From Aeromonas simiae (lineage in GTDB: Bacteria; Pseudomonadota; Gammaproteobacteria; Enterobacterales; Aeromonadaceae), in assembly GCF_000820125.1 (NCBI RefSeq), contig NZ_CDBY01000033.1, forward strand, positions 1 through 64,000: a stretch of 64,000 nt of DNA. Direction: 5' to 3'. The notes beneath the pieces were generated by a model that saw only the letters and a program-made list of their open reading frames with translations, had not been told where the DNA came from and did no database searches. The first letter of the stretch is position 1. Every line of letters begins with the position of its first letter. Positions 9,499 to 20,812 of this stretch are shown here, one piece after another. Made by a program: the position numbers and the translations under genes.

Positions 9499-9698
9499 CA
9501 CCATCCCAAGGTGGTACCAGAAGAGGAGCGCTGCCCAGGCAGCCCGAGCGAGGAGACCGGTCTCCGTAGAACTCGGGCGAGGGGGAGCAGCGCCGAGATG
9601 TGCCAGACCACCCGGTGGTCGGCATGTCGGCTGCGGGGGCTGAATCCCCCGGGCTGTCATCGGTGGGGGACATCTCTCCCTAGGTGGAGCGCTTCTGG
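9499..9698 (+). promoter_or_regulatory. lysine riboswitch (L box) of lysC
   Basis: The leader of lysC folds like the E. coli lysC L box. P1 is formed by CCAGAAG (9517-9523) with CTTCTGG (9692-9698). Between them are the conserved AGAGGAGCGCTGCCC entry, a hairpin arm around GGAGACCGGTCTCC, the GCAGCGCCGAGATG junction strand, an arm with GACCACCCGGTGGTC, and GGGGGCTGAATCCCCC (9635-9650). A preceding GCCACC/GGTGG hairpin (9497-9514) resembles the extra stem of the E. coli leader. No T-tract terminator is visible before the start codon 90 bases on, so control may act on translation or RNA decay, as in E. coli. Confidence 0.93.
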
Positions 9699-9788
9699 CC
9701 GGGATGTTCACCTATTCCTGCCATTTTCCCGCTTCCCCTGTCTTATGCCCGATGGACCGGCTTTGTATTAATAGACAGGAGTTTTTGC

Positions 9789-11141
9789 ATGACCGCTCTC
9801 AACGTTGCCAAGTTCGGCGGCACCAGCGTGGCCGACGCCACCGCGATGAACAACTGTGCCGACATTGTGCTCGGCAATCCCGCCACCCGCCTGGTGGTGC
9901 TCAGCGCCAGTGCCGGCGTCACCAACCTGCTGGTCGCCCTCGCTCAGGGAGAACTGAATGACGAGGAGCGGGCCGAACAGCTGGCCCGCCTGCAGCAGAT
10001 CCAGTTTGCCATCCTCGACGCCCTCGGCAATCCGCCGGCAGTGCAGGAAGCAATCCTGGCCCAGCTGGCCGAGATCGAGGCCATGTCCCGCCAGGCCTGC
10101 CTGCACACCGATGCCGAGCTGGCCGATCGCCTGATCGCCTGCGGCGAGATGATGTCGACCCGCCTCTTCACCGAGCTGCTGACCCAGCGCGGTGCCCGCG
10201 CCACCTGGATTGACGTGCGCCAACTGATGCGTACCGACAGCCGCTTTGGCAAGGCGAGCGTGGAGCTTGATGCCACCCGAGCCCAGTGCCAGCAACAGGT
10301 TGGCCCGCTGCTCGGCGACAGCATCGTCGTAACCCAAGGCTTCATCGGTGCCGATGCGCAAGGACGCACCACCACCCTGGGTCGCGGCGGCTCTGACTAC
10401 AGCGCAGCCCTGATAGGTGAAGCGCTCGGTGCCACCAGCATCGAGATCTGGACCGATGTCCCCGGCATCTACACCACCGATCCCCGTCTGGTGGTGCATG
10501 CCCGCCCCATCCCGGAGATCAGCTTCGCCGAGGCCGCTGAGATGGCGACGTTTGGCGCCAAGGTACTGCACCCCTCCACCTTGCAACCGGCGGTGCGCAG
10601 CGATATTCCGGTGTTCGTCGGCTCGAGCAAGGACCCGGCTGCCGGCGGCACCTGGATCCGCGCCAAGACCGACGCCACCCCGCTGTTTCGCGCCGTGGCA
10701 CTGCGCCGCAATCAGGTGCTGGTCACCCTGCACAGCCCCAACATGTTCCACGCTTACGGCTTCCTGGCCGAGGTGTTCGGCATTCTGGCGCGTCACCGCA
10801 TCTCGGTCGATCTCATCACCACCTCCGAAGTCAGCGTCTCGCTGACCCTGGATCACACCGGTAGCCAGAGCAATGGCGAGGCCACCCTGAGTGACAAGGT
10901 GCTGGCCGAGCTCGGCGAGCTGTGCAAGGTGAAGGTGGAAAGCGGCCTGACCCTGGTCGCCCTCATCGGCAACCGCATGAGCGAGATGAGCGGAGTCGGC
11001 AGCCAGGTGTTTGCCACCCTGGAAGATCACAACATCCGCATGATCTGCTATGGCGCCAGTGCCCATAACCTCTGCTTCTTAGTCGGCGAGAGCGAAGCCA
11101 CCGCCGTACTCAACAAGTTGCACCAGGCCCTCATCGGCTAA
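9789..11141 (+). CDS. lysC: aspartate kinase III, lysine-sensitive type
   Basis: Phosphorylates aspartate, committing it to the lysine/DAP, methionine and threonine pathways. 450 residues (E. coli LysC 449). The N-terminal KFGGTSV motif (residues 8-14), the GRGGSDYSA and TDVPGIYTTDPR kinase blocks, and two C-terminal ACT segments (LVTLHSPNMFHAYGFLAEV, LTLVALIGNRMSEMSGVG) are present, as in lysine-inhibited monofunctional kinases. The start at 9789 has AGGAG seven bases upstream; the in-frame extension to 9684 reads through the riboswitch tail and is rejected. Expression is controlled by the lysine riboswitch, and asd (next pathway enzyme) lies 2.5 kb away on the other strand. Confidence 0.96.
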   Translation: MTALNVAKFGGTSVADATAMNNCADIVLGNPATRLVVLSASAGVTNLLVALAQGELNDEERAEQLARLQQIQFAILDALGNPPAVQEAILAQLAEIEAMSRQACLHTDAELADRLIACGEMMSTRLFTELLTQRGARATWIDVRQLMRTDSRFGKASVELDATRAQCQQQVGPLLGDSIVVTQGFIGADAQGRTTTLGRGGSDYSAALIGEALGATSIEIWTDVPGIYTTDPRLVVHARPIPEISFAEAAEMATFGAKVLHPSTLQPAVRSDIPVFVGSSKDPAAGGTWIRAKTDATPLFRAVALRRNQVLVTLHSPNMFHAYGFLAEVFGILARHRISVDLITTSEVSVSLTLDHTGSQSNGEATLSDKVLAELGELCKVKVESGLTLVALIGNRMSEMSGVGSQVFATLEDHNIRMICYGASAHNLCFLVGESEATAVLNKLHQALIG

Positions 11142-11148
11142 CACCCTC

Positions 11149-11176
11149 AGGCCCGCCTCAGGCGGGCCTTTTTATT
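11149..11176 (+). terminator. rho-independent terminator of lysC
   Basis: GGCCCGCC/GGCGGGCC stem with a TCA loop, followed by TTTTTATT, nine bases after the lysC stop. Confidence 0.9.
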
Positions 11177-11281
11177 CTTTCGCACAAACTGTTAAGCATC
11201 TCTTCATTTAACGGTCATTAAATTGACAACATCAGCGGGTTGACCGCACCATCGGCGCTCTTGCTCAAGGATTGGGCCGTC

Positions 11282-13525
11282 ATGAGACTTGCCGGATTTG
11301 CACTCCCTGCGTCGCCAGCCTGGCGCCGCCTCTTGCTCCACTGTCTGTGGGGTCTGCTCTTCTTTACCCTATTGCTGCCTTGGCTGCGCCTCGATCAGTG
11401 GCTGAGCCGTTTCGAGCCCATCACCTTCCACAGTGGCGCGCTGCAAGTGGCCCGCCTCGAGCAGGTCTCCCCCCTCTACAAGAGCGATGCCCGCGGCATG
11501 TACGTGGTGTTGCAACACAGCTGGCGCCTGGCCGAGCCGCTTACCGCCGACGATCGCCTGCTCTTCATCCTGCGCCGCGACGATGGCGGCGAGGCCGGGC
11601 GCCTCTCCCTCGACGGCAGCAAGCGCCAGCGCTGTGGCCAGCAGGGGTGCCGCGTCAGCTTCAACAGCGCCATGCGGGTGCCGGACGAGGCGGCCGGCAA
11701 CGAGTACTCCCTGTGGGTCAAACCCGAGCTCAAGGGGGCGCCGGTGGGCCTGCAATTTCTGCGGATGCTACCAAGCCGCGACATCGGCCTGCCCCACCTG
11801 CTGCTGGTGCTGGGGCTCATCGTGGCGCTCAACGCCCTGCTGCTGCGGGCCCTGCTGCCCCTGTTCCGTCGCCGGCTGCGCTCGCGGGTGGCCGCCAGCC
11901 TGCTACTGGGTAATCTCACCTTCCTGCTGCTCTACGGGGTCGCCTTCTTTCGCGTTGGCGAGTTCAGTCTCTGGTCCGGTTTTCGCGCCGAGCTCTACTA
12001 CCTCTCCTGGGGCGCCATGGTGCTCGGCTGGGGGGCGTGTGCACTGGCCGGCTTTCACCTCTACATGGGGCTCGCCTTCACCTTGCTGATGGGGGTTGGG
12101 CTGCTGGCCAACTTCACCAAGATCGCCATCTACGGCGTGCCCCTTGGCGGCAATGATCTGGGCAACCTGCTCGGTCTGTTGCAGATCCTGCGCGAGGAGC
12201 ACCCCTGGGCCCCCTGGGCACTGGCCGCCCTGCTGGCCGTCGGCTGCTGGCGCTTTGCCCTGTCGCGTTGGCTGCTGCGCAGCGCCGCCGCCACCCTCGC
12301 CTTCTTCGCCCTGTGCGTCTTTGCCACCCAGGCCGGCAACCGGCTGCTGGGGCCCAACGTGCGCTACTTTCAAGACAGCGTCACCTACCACCGGGATCTC
12401 ATCCGCTCCGGCCCCGGCCTCTACCTGTTCAATCTGGTCGATGACATGGTGAGCCGCGGCTCCATCTTCCGTTACCCGCTCAACAAGAGCGCCCTTTCAC
12501 CCAGCCGCGAGCCGACCCTGGCACCCGTCGCGCCGCTGTGGGATCAGGTGATCGTGCTGCAATACGAGTCGCTCTGGCTCGACTGGCGGGGAAAGATCTG
12601 CGCCAAGGCGCCCACCCTCACCCTGCCAGCCGGGGTGCGCGAGTGGCGCAAGACCATCCACTCCCCCACCACGGGCGGGATGACGGTGCTGGCGGAGTTC
12701 GAGATGAACACGGGGCTGCCGGTCGGGCTGCTCAAACAGGGCATAGTGCCCTACTACTATTTGCAGCAGGCGGTGCCTGGGCTGGCCCACACGGCCCGCG
12801 CCAACGGCTACCAGACCCTGTTCGTGCACCCCTACTCGGAGAAGTTCTGGGGCCGCGATCAGGCCGTTCCGGCCCTTGGCTATCAGACCCGCTGGTTCGA
12901 TACCCACTTCAACGCCATGGCGCACAAGGGGCTCTATGTCTCAGACGACGCGCTGATAAGCCAACTAGTCAGCACGGTTCAAGCGGAGCAGCCGCGCTTT
13001 GCCTACGCGGTCTCGATGCAGGGGCACGGGCCGTTCGACGCGCCGCGCTATCAGGGCGCCGAGCGCGAGGGGGCCTGCCCCGGCCTGCCAGAGAGGGAGC
13101 GGCAAACCCTCAACACCTACTACACCGGGGTGGTCGATGCCATGGCCTCCTTGCAGCGACTGCTCGAGCGCCTCGATGCCAGCGGCTCACGCTATCTGGT
13201 GCTGGCGTTTGGCGATCACCAGCCGTTTTTGATGTCGGCAGGCGACGGCATTCTCGGCGACAAACCGAGCCGGGCGGCGCGCTACGAGATCCCCATGATG
13301 GTCTTTACCCGCCAGGATGACTCGCTCGATGCGCAGCAGCAGTTTGGTGACGTGCGCCAGCTCTATCAGATGGGGCAGGCGCTGCGCCGGCTGCTGGCTG
13401 GCAACCTCGCCCAACCGGTCGCACAACCCTTGCTGCACCCCGTGCTGGGGGAAGAGGCCGGCTTTGACCCCACCCCCTTGCTGCCGCAGCTGCGCGCGAC
13501 CTTCCGCCCCGATGTGCTGCCCTAA
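11282..13525 (+). CDS. membrane LTA-synthase-like phosphotransferase (alkaline phosphatase/sulfatase superfamily)
   Basis: 747-residue inner-membrane protein. An N-terminal hydrophobic helix, a soluble stretch (about 45-165), then several membrane helices (about 170-395) precede a C-terminal periplasmic catalytic domain. The LtaS-type catalytic set is visible: Glu429 in QYESLW, the candidate nucleophile Thr468 in TGGMTVLAEFEM, and Asp645-His646 in GDHQP. In Gram-negatives such enzymes transfer phosphoglycerol or phosphoethanolamine to glycans or lipids, but the acceptor cannot be told here. ATG 11282 is preferred (AAGGA upstream); a TTG at 11240 is possible. It is flanked by terminators on both sides, so is monocistronic. 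Confidence 0.8.
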   Translation: MRLAGFALPASPAWRRLLLHCLWGLLFFTLLLPWLRLDQWLSRFEPITFHSGALQVARLEQVSPLYKSDARGMYVVLQHSWRLAEPLTADDRLLFILRRDDGGEAGRLSLDGSKRQRCGQQGCRVSFNSAMRVPDEAAGNEYSLWVKPELKGAPVGLQFLRMLPSRDIGLPHLLLVLGLIVALNALLLRALLPLFRRRLRSRVAASLLLGNLTFLLLYGVAFFRVGEFSLWSGFRAELYYLSWGAMVLGWGACALAGFHLYMGLAFTLLMGVGLLANFTKIAIYGVPLGGNDLGNLLGLLQILREEHPWAPWALAALLAVGCWRFALSRWLLRSAAATLAFFALCVFATQAGNRLLGPNVRYFQDSVTYHRDLIRSGPGLYLFNLVDDMVSRGSIFRYPLNKSALSPSREPTLAPVAPLWDQVIVLQYESLWLDWRGKICAKAPTLTLPAGVREWRKTIHSPTTGGMTVLAEFEMNTGLPVGLLKQGIVPYYYLQQAVPGLAHTARANGYQTLFVHPYSEKFWGRDQAVPALGYQTRWFDTHFNAMAHKGLYVSDDALISQLVSTVQAEQPRFAYAVSMQGHGPFDAPRYQGAEREGACPGLPERERQTLNTYYTGVVDAMASLQRLLERLDASGSRYLVLAFGDHQPFLMSAGDGILGDKPSRAARYEIPMMVFTRQDDSLDAQQQFGDVRQLYQMGQALRRLLAGNLAQPVAQPLLHPVLGEEAGFDPTPLLPQLRATFRPDVLP

Positions 13526-13552
13526 GGCTGCGCGCGTGCTGCTGAGCCAATA

Positions 13553-13580
13553 AAAAAAGAGGGCCGAGGCCCTCTTTTTT
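13553..13580. terminator. bidirectional terminator
   Basis: AAAAAAGAGGGCC, GA loop, then GGCCCTCTTTTTT: a hairpin with an A-tract before and a T-tract after, serving both the LTA-synthase-like gene and the convergent asd. Confidence 0.9.
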
Positions 13581-13607
13581 ACTGTATCGCGTTTACGGCA
13601 ACGAGGC

Positions 13608-14723
13608 TCAGGCGCGCTCGAGCAGGATATTGAGCATGCGGCGCAGCGGCTCGGCGGCGCCCCACAGCAGTTGGTCGCCCACGGTGAAGGCCGAGAGGTA
13701 CTCAGGCCCCATGTTGAGCTTGCGCAGACGGCCGACCGGGATGGTCAGGGTGCCGGTGACGGCAGCCGGGGTCAGCTCGCGGGCGCTGATGTCGCGCTCG
13801 TTCGGGATCACCTTGACCCAGTCGTTGTGGGCCGCCAGCAGCGCCTCGATCTCGGCAAGGGGCAGATCCTTTTTCAGCTTGATGGTGAACGCCTGGCTGT
13901 GGCAGCGCAGGGCGCCGATACGCACGCACAGGCCATCGACCGGCACCGGTGCGTTCTCGATGCCGAGGATCTTGTTGGTCTCGGCCTGCCCCTTCCACTC
14001 CTCGCGGCTCTGGCCATTGGGCAGGGCGGTATCGATCCAGGGGATCAGGCTGCCCGCCAGCGGCACGCCGAAGTTGTCGACCGGCAGGGTGCCGGAGCGG
14101 GTCTTCTCAGTGATCTTGCGCTCGATGTCGAGAATGGCAGAGGCCGGATCGGCCAGCTCCACCGCCACTTCGTCACGCAGCAAGCCCATCTGGGTCACCA
14201 GCTCGCGCATGTGGCGCGCGCCGCCGCCGGACGCAGCCTGATAAGTCGCCACGCTCACCCACTCGACCAGGTCGGCGTCGAACAGACCGCCCAGAGCCAG
14301 CAGCATCAGGCTGACGGTGCAGTTACCGCCAACAAACGTCTTCACCCCGTTGTCGAGCGCCTGCTCAATCACCCCACCGTTGACCGGATCGAGGATGATG
14401 ACGGCGTCTTTCTCCATACGCAGGGTGGAGGCAGCATCAATCCAGTAGCCCTGCCAGCCGCTGGCCAGCAGACGCGGATAGACATCCTTGGTGTAGTCGC
14501 CACCCTGACAGGTGATGATGATCTCCTGGCTGGCCAGCGCCTCGATATCAAAGGCATCTTTCAGGGTACCGGCATCCACGCCGAAGTTGGGGGCCGCCTC
14601 GCCGGCTTGCGAGGTGGTGAAGAAGGTGGGCTGGATGCGGGCAAAATCCTTCTCTTCCTGCATACGGCTCATCAAGACCGAGCCCACCATACCGCGCCAA
14701 CCGACTAAACCGACTTTTTTCAT
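13608..14723 (-). CDS. asd: aspartate-semialdehyde dehydrogenase
   Basis: NADPH-dependent reduction of aspartyl phosphate to aspartate semialdehyde, the branch point to lysine/DAP, threonine and methionine. 371 residues (E. coli 367). N-terminal NADP loop [18 protein letters not shown]; catalytic Cys135 in GGNCTVSLM; substrate-binding and catalytic His region further on ([13 protein letters not shown]). The ATG at 14723 has AGGAG six bases upstream. Gram-negative type Asd. Essential for peptidoglycan DAP supply in bacteria with this enzyme (known of the family). Confidence 0.96.
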   Translation of the reverse strand: MKKVGLVGWRGMVGSVLMSRMQEEKDFARIQPTFFTTSQAGEAAPNFGVDAGTLKDAFDIEALASQEIIITCQGGDYTKDVYPRLLASGWQGYWIDAASTLRMEKDAVIILDPVNGGVIEQALDNGVKTFVGGNCTVSLMLLALGGLFDADLVEWVSVATYQAASGGGARHMRELVTQMGLLRDEVAVELADPASAILDIERKITEKTRSGTLPVDNFGVPLAGSLIPWIDTALPNGQSREEWKGQAETNKILGIENAPVPVDGLCVRIGALRCHSQAFTIKLKKDLPLAEIEALLAAHNDWVKVIPNERDISARELTPAAVTGTLTIPVGRLRKLNMGPEYLSAFTVGDQLLWGAAEPLRRMLNILLERA

Positions 14724-14959
14724 GATTACTCCTACCCTGGATAGCTGATAAATCTGAATGCACCCGCAGCAGTGCCTCGGCGGCAACATGCCGATAACAT
14801 GCGGGGTGCGGCAAAAAATGTGTTACTCCACATTACGGATTGTGCGCCGTCGTGCAAGTCGATTTCTGCAATATTTCCCTGCATCTGCTGCAACGGGGCG
14901 CGATCTGGCCACCCACTCCCCCTGCCGCTATGATGGTCACTCGTGGCAATCACTGCCCC

Positions 14960-15006
14960 GCCAGGGACGACCCCGGCGGCCCTTCTGTTCGCCGGGACGA
15001 CCCGGC
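14960..15006 (+). promoter_or_regulatory. guanidine-II (mini-ykkC) riboswitch upstream of sugE
   Basis: Two short stem-loops, each capped by an ACGA tetraloop (14967-14970 and 14997-15000), as required for the mini-ykkC/guanidine-II class (ACGR loops). The second stem is perfect (GCCGGG/CCCGGC), the first has one A-C mismatch (GCCAGGG/CCCCGGC). The hairpins are 13 bases apart and end 18 bases before the sugE ATG. sugE/gdx guanidinium exporters are the commonest genes under this riboswitch, so context supports the call. Confidence 0.9.
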
Positions 15007-15024
15007 CCCATGGCGTTATGTATC

Positions 15025-15339
15025 ATGTCCTGGACGCTACTGCTGCTGGCTGGCCTGTTCGAGGTCGCTTGGGCCATTGGCCTCAAATATACCCAGGGGT
15101 TTACCCGCCCCCTCCCCACCCTGTTGACGCTGGCCGCCATGGCGGTGAGCGTGCTGTTGCTTGCCCAGGCGGTGCGCCACCTCCCCCTTGGCACCGCCTA
15201 TGCGGTGTGGACCGGCATCGGCGCCGTCGGCACCGTGCTACTGGGGATAGTGCTGTTCAACGAGCCGGCCAGTGCCACGCGGCTGCTCTGCGTTGGGCTC
15301 ATCATCGCCGGCATCATGGGGCTCAAGCTCATGACATAA
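15025..15339 (+). CDS. sugE: guanidinium exporter of the SMR family (SugE/Gdx)
   Basis: 104-residue small multidrug-resistance protein with four membrane helices, matching SugE/Gdx (105 residues in E. coli): [22 protein letters not shown] with the conserved Glu in helix 1, then [18 protein letters not shown] and a final helix ending GLKLMT. Gdx-type SMR proteins export guanidinium in exchange for protons as antiparallel dimers. The start at 15025 fits the family; an in-frame ATG at 15010 would add five residues. No clear Shine-Dalgarno is visible for either. The guanidine-II riboswitch just upstream supports function. Confidence 0.92.
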   Translation: MSWTLLLLAGLFEVAWAIGLKYTQGFTRPLPTLLTLAAMAVSVLLLAQAVRHLPLGTAYAVWTGIGAVGTVLLGIVLFNEPASATRLLCVGLIIAGIMGLKLMT

Positions 15340-15450
15340 GGGGAAAGCCCCCATTTTCGCCAATTTTCCTGCCAAGGTTCTGTCAAAGGGGCAGTCGCCT
15401 GCTATCATCTGCGCCCGAAACATGAGCCAACACCATCAGGAACCATAGAG

Positions 15451-17211
15451 ATGACCGACCACACCTTTATTCCCGGCAAGGACGCGGCGCTGGAAGACTC
15501 CATCGAGCGTTTCCAAAGCAAGCTCCAGGCCCTGGGCTATGACATCGAGGAGGCCTCCTGGCTCAACCCGGTGCCCAACGTCTGGTCCGTGCACATCCGC
15601 GACAAGGAGTGCCCGCTCTGCTTTACCAATGGTAAGGGTGCCAGCAAGAAGGCCGCGCTGGCCTCGGCTCTCGGCGAATACTTCGAGCGTCTCTCCACTA
15701 ACTACTTCTTCGCTGACTTCTATCTGGGCGAGGAGATCGCCAACGGCGATTTCGTCCACTATCCGAACGAGAAGTGGTTCCCCATCACGGGAGACAAGCT
15801 GCCGGCCGATCTGCTCGATGAGTTCACCCGCAAGTTCTATAACCCGGAAGGGGAAGTGACCGCCGACATGCTGGTGGACTTGCAATCGAACAACGAGGAG
15901 CGCGGCATCGTAGCCCTCCCCTTCGAGCGCCAGTCGGATCATCGGACCGTGTATATCCCGATGAACATCATCGGCAACCTTTATGTCTCCAACGGCATGA
16001 GCGCCGGCAACACCAAGACCGAAGCCCGCACCCAGGGGCTCTCCGAGGTGTTCGAGCGCCACGTCAAAAACAAGATCATCGCCGAGGCCATCAGCCTGCC
16101 GGAGATCCCAGCCGAGGTGATTGCCCGCTACCCCGGCATCAAGGCGGCCATCGATGCCCTCGAGGCCGAAGGCTTCCCCATTCTGAGCTATGACGCCTCG
16201 CTGGGTGGCCGCTACCCGGTCATCTGCGTGGTGCTGCTCAACCCGAGCAACGGCACCTGCTTTGCCTCCTTCGGCGCCCATCCGCGCTTCGAAGTGGCCT
16301 TCGAGCGTACCGTGACCGAGCTGCTGCAAGGGCGCGGCCTCAAGGATCTCGACGTCTTCATGCCCCCCTCGTTCGACAACGAGGAGGTGGCGGATCACCA
16401 CAACCTCGAGACCCACTTCATCGACTCGTCGGGTCTCATCAGCTGGGATCTGTTCAAGCAAGAGGCTGACTTCGAGTTCGCCGACTGGAACTTCGCCGGC
16501 ACCACTCAGGAGGAGTTCGATCACCTCATCGGCATCTTCCACGAGCTGGAGCAGCCGGTCTACATCGCCGACTACGAGCACCTCGGCGTCTATGCCTGCC
16601 GCATCCTGGTGCCCGGTATGTCCGACATCTACCCGGCCGAAGATCTGCTGCTGGCCAACAACAACATGGGCGCCCACCTGCGCGAGGTGATCCTGGCCCT
16701 GCCCTCGCTGGAGTGGGACGCCGAGCAGTACATGGCCCTTTACGACCAGCTCGAAGAAGAGGGGCACGACGAGCGCACCCGGGTGCGCGAGCTGCTCGGC
16801 ATCGCCGCCAGCAAGGGCACCGCCCTGCACACCCTGCGGGTGGGCGAGCTCAAGGCCATGCTGGCCCTGGCCGCCGGCGAGCTGGAGACCGCGCTGGAGT
16901 GGATCGACTGGACCATGGAGTTCAACCAGTCGGTCTTCACCCAGGCGCGCGCCAACTATTATCGCGCCCTCAAAAGCGCGGTGGAGCTGCTGCTCGATGA
17001 AGAGCGCGACCCGGCGCAATACGTCGCCGTGTTCGCCCGCATGTACGGTGAAGCCGCCTTCCAGGAGGCGTGGCAACACGCCACCGGAGAGGCCAGCTTC
17101 CACGGCCTTGAGAGCGGTACGCTGTCGCTGGCCCAGTTCCCGCTGCACCAACAGCTGCTGGCCGCCTACGAGAAGCTGCAACGGGCCAAGCGGGCCTTTA
17201 ACTGGGCATGA
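15451..17211 (+). CDS. ycaO: YcaO, S12 beta-methylthiolation accessory protein
   Basis: 586 residues, identical in length to E. coli YcaO, which aids RimO-dependent beta-methylthiolation of Asp in ribosomal protein S12 and belongs to the ATP-binding cyclodehydratase superfamily. YcaO blocks seen: CFTNGKGASKKAALASALGEYFERLS (nucleotide-binding helix), GMSAGNTKTEARTQGLSEVFERHVK, and a TPR-like helical C-terminal region from about residue 430. Its position before focA-pflB is the same as in E. coli, but a terminator separates it from focA. A 594-codon antisense reading frame covering it is a GC-codon artefact. Confidence 0.94.
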   Translation: MTDHTFIPGKDAALEDSIERFQSKLQALGYDIEEASWLNPVPNVWSVHIRDKECPLCFTNGKGASKKAALASALGEYFERLSTNYFFADFYLGEEIANGDFVHYPNEKWFPITGDKLPADLLDEFTRKFYNPEGEVTADMLVDLQSNNEERGIVALPFERQSDHRTVYIPMNIIGNLYVSNGMSAGNTKTEARTQGLSEVFERHVKNKIIAEAISLPEIPAEVIARYPGIKAAIDALEAEGFPILSYDASLGGRYPVICVVLLNPSNGTCFASFGAHPRFEVAFERTVTELLQGRGLKDLDVFMPPSFDNEEVADHHNLETHFIDSSGLISWDLFKQEADFEFADWNFAGTTQEEFDHLIGIFHELEQPVYIADYEHLGVYACRILVPGMSDIYPAEDLLLANNNMGAHLREVILALPSLEWDAEQYMALYDQLEEEGHDERTRVRELLGIAASKGTALHTLRVGELKAMLALAAGELETALEWIDWTMEFNQSVFTQARANYYRALKSAVELLLDEERDPAQYVAVFARMYGEAAFQEAWQHATGEASFHGLESGTLSLAQFPLHQQLLAAYEKLQRAKRAFNWA

Positions 17212-17227
17212 TCGAGCCACATTGACA

Positions 17228-17256
17228 AAGGGGAGCGTGAGCTCCCCTTCTGCTTG
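17228..17256 (+). terminator. terminator of ycaO
   Basis: AAGGGGAGC, GTGA loop, GCTCCCCTT followed by TTCTGCTTGTT, 17 bases after the ycaO stop. Confidence 0.8.
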
Positions 17257-17362
17257 TTGAGGGCCCCCATATGCGGAGTAGTCAGGCTGGGATGAGTGTG
17301 GCAGTCATCACAGATTGAAGATTAAAAACAAAAACCACTTATAAAGGGATAGATAAAACAAC

Positions 17363-17387
17363 CTTGTTAACTCATTGATGTAACAAG
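17363..17387. promoter_or_regulatory. inverted repeat in the focA upstream region
   Basis: The 370-base AT-rich stretch between the ycaO terminator and focA has no gene. It holds CTTGTTA (17363-17369) and TAACAAG (17381-17387), a perfect 7-base inverted repeat with 11 bases between. The inner GTTAACTCATTGAT resembles ArcA-type GTTA repeats known upstream of E. coli focA-pfl; assignment is uncertain. Confidence 0.35.
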
Positions 17388-17546
17388 CAAAACATACTCC
17401 ACTTTATCATCACTTAATAAAATAATCGTTTTATATCAAAATATTGCGTTGACCTTCTTATTGATTTCATATGTAACTCTAGCTAAAAATAGAGACCCAT
17501 TAAGGTCTCAATGTTGTAGTAAAATTACATTAAGGATTGGTCAAGG

Positions 17547-17588
17547 TTGATCATGGTCAAATTTGGGGTTGCCCCCCTTTGCTATTAT
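17547..17588 (+). promoter_or_regulatory. class II FNR-type promoter of focA
   Basis: TTGATCATGGTCAA (17547-17560) matches the FNR consensus TTGAT-N4-ATCAA with one mismatch. A TATTAT at 17583-17588 would be the -10 element, giving a start near 17595; the FNR site is then centred at about -41.5, exactly the class II activator position. This predicts anaerobic induction of focA-pflB, as known in E. coli. Confidence 0.65.
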
Positions 17589-17620
17589 CCTTCCAGGCTA
17601 AATTCTCAGGTGAAACCGAA

Positions 17621-18469
17621 TTGAAAGCAGAATCCCCTTTTGATTGTCTGAAGCCGGAAGCCATCGCCGCACTGGCCGAAGACATTACGCATGGAAAGGC
17701 CACTAAACCCGCCTATAAGGCCTTCCCCTTGGCCATCACGGCCGGCGCTTTTATCGCCATTGCCTTCATCTTCTACATCACCGTCACCACAGGTGCCGGC
17801 TCCATGGCGTGGGGCATGACCAAGCTGGTCGGCGGTCTCTGTTTCTCCCTCGGCCTTATCCTCTGCGTCCTGCTCGGCGGTGAGCTGTTCACCTCCACCA
17901 CCCTGACTCTGGTCGCCAAGGCCGCAAATCGCATCACCTGGGGCCAACTGCTGCGCAACTGGGGGGTGGTCTACTTCGGTAACCTGATTGGTGGCCTCAT
18001 CATGGTGGCCCTGATCATTCTGTCGTCCCAATACATGGCCGCCGATGGCCAGTGGGGACTCAACGCCATGAAGGTGGCGCAACACAAGATCCACCATACT
18101 TTCGTCGAGGCTGTGGCTCTGGGCACCCTGTGCAACCTGATGGTGTGCCTGGCCGCCTGGATGGCCTTCGGCGCCCGCAGCGCGACCGATAAAGTCGTGG
18201 TTATGCTGCTCCCGGTTGCCATGTTCGTCGCCTCGGGCTTCGAGCACAGCATCGCCAACATGTTCATGATCCCGGTCGGTATCGCTATCCACAGCGTCGC
18301 CGGTCCGGAATTCTGGCAGGCTATCGGCCAGGATCCGGCTCAGTTCGCCGACCTGACCGTATCCCATTTTGTCCTGAACAACCTGATCCCTGTCACCATC
18401 GGTAATATTATTGGTGGCGGAGTCATGGTAGGACTGACTTACTGGTTTATCTTCCGTCGTCATCATTAA
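17621..18469 (+). CDS. focA: formate channel FocA
   Basis: Inner-membrane pentameric formate/nitrite transporter family channel, 282 residues (E. coli FocA 285) with six membrane helices. Conserved segments: FPLAITAGAFIAIAFIFYIT, MTKLVGGLCFSLGLILCVL, LFTSTTLTLVAKA, the channel-lining KIHHTFVEAVALG (His of the FNT family) and GFEHSIANMFMIP. A TTG start at 17621 gives MKAESPFDCLKPEA, aligning with the E. coli N-terminus and lying seven bases after AGGTGA; no ATG fits. It moves formate made by PflB, encoded 42 bases downstream in the same operon. Confidence 0.95.
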   Translation: MKAESPFDCLKPEAIAALAEDITHGKATKPAYKAFPLAITAGAFIAIAFIFYITVTTGAGSMAWGMTKLVGGLCFSLGLILCVLLGGELFTSTTLTLVAKAANRITWGQLLRNWGVVYFGNLIGGLIMVALIILSSQYMAADGQWGLNAMKVAQHKIHHTFVEAVALGTLCNLMVCLAAWMAFGARSATDKVVVMLLPVAMFVASGFEHSIANMFMIPVGIAIHSVAGPEFWQAIGQDPAQFADLTVSHFVLNNLIPVTIGNIIGGGVMVGLTYWFIFRRHH

Positions 18470-18511
18470 GGATGAAGGCGGACTACATCAATACCGTGAG
18501 AGGTAATGAAA

Positions 18512-20794
<2,283 letters not shown>

Positions 20795-20812
20795 GCTGTT
20801 GAACGGATGCAA

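Noticed and set aside
9684-9788. longer LysC starting in the riboswitch tail
   Set aside because: The added residues do not match any aspartate kinase and the internal ATG has a proper ribosome site.
15436-17220. 594-codon open frame antisense to ycaO
   Set aside because: It lies in register opposite a clear YcaO gene; long antisense frames are expected in GC-rich genes and its composition matches no protein family.
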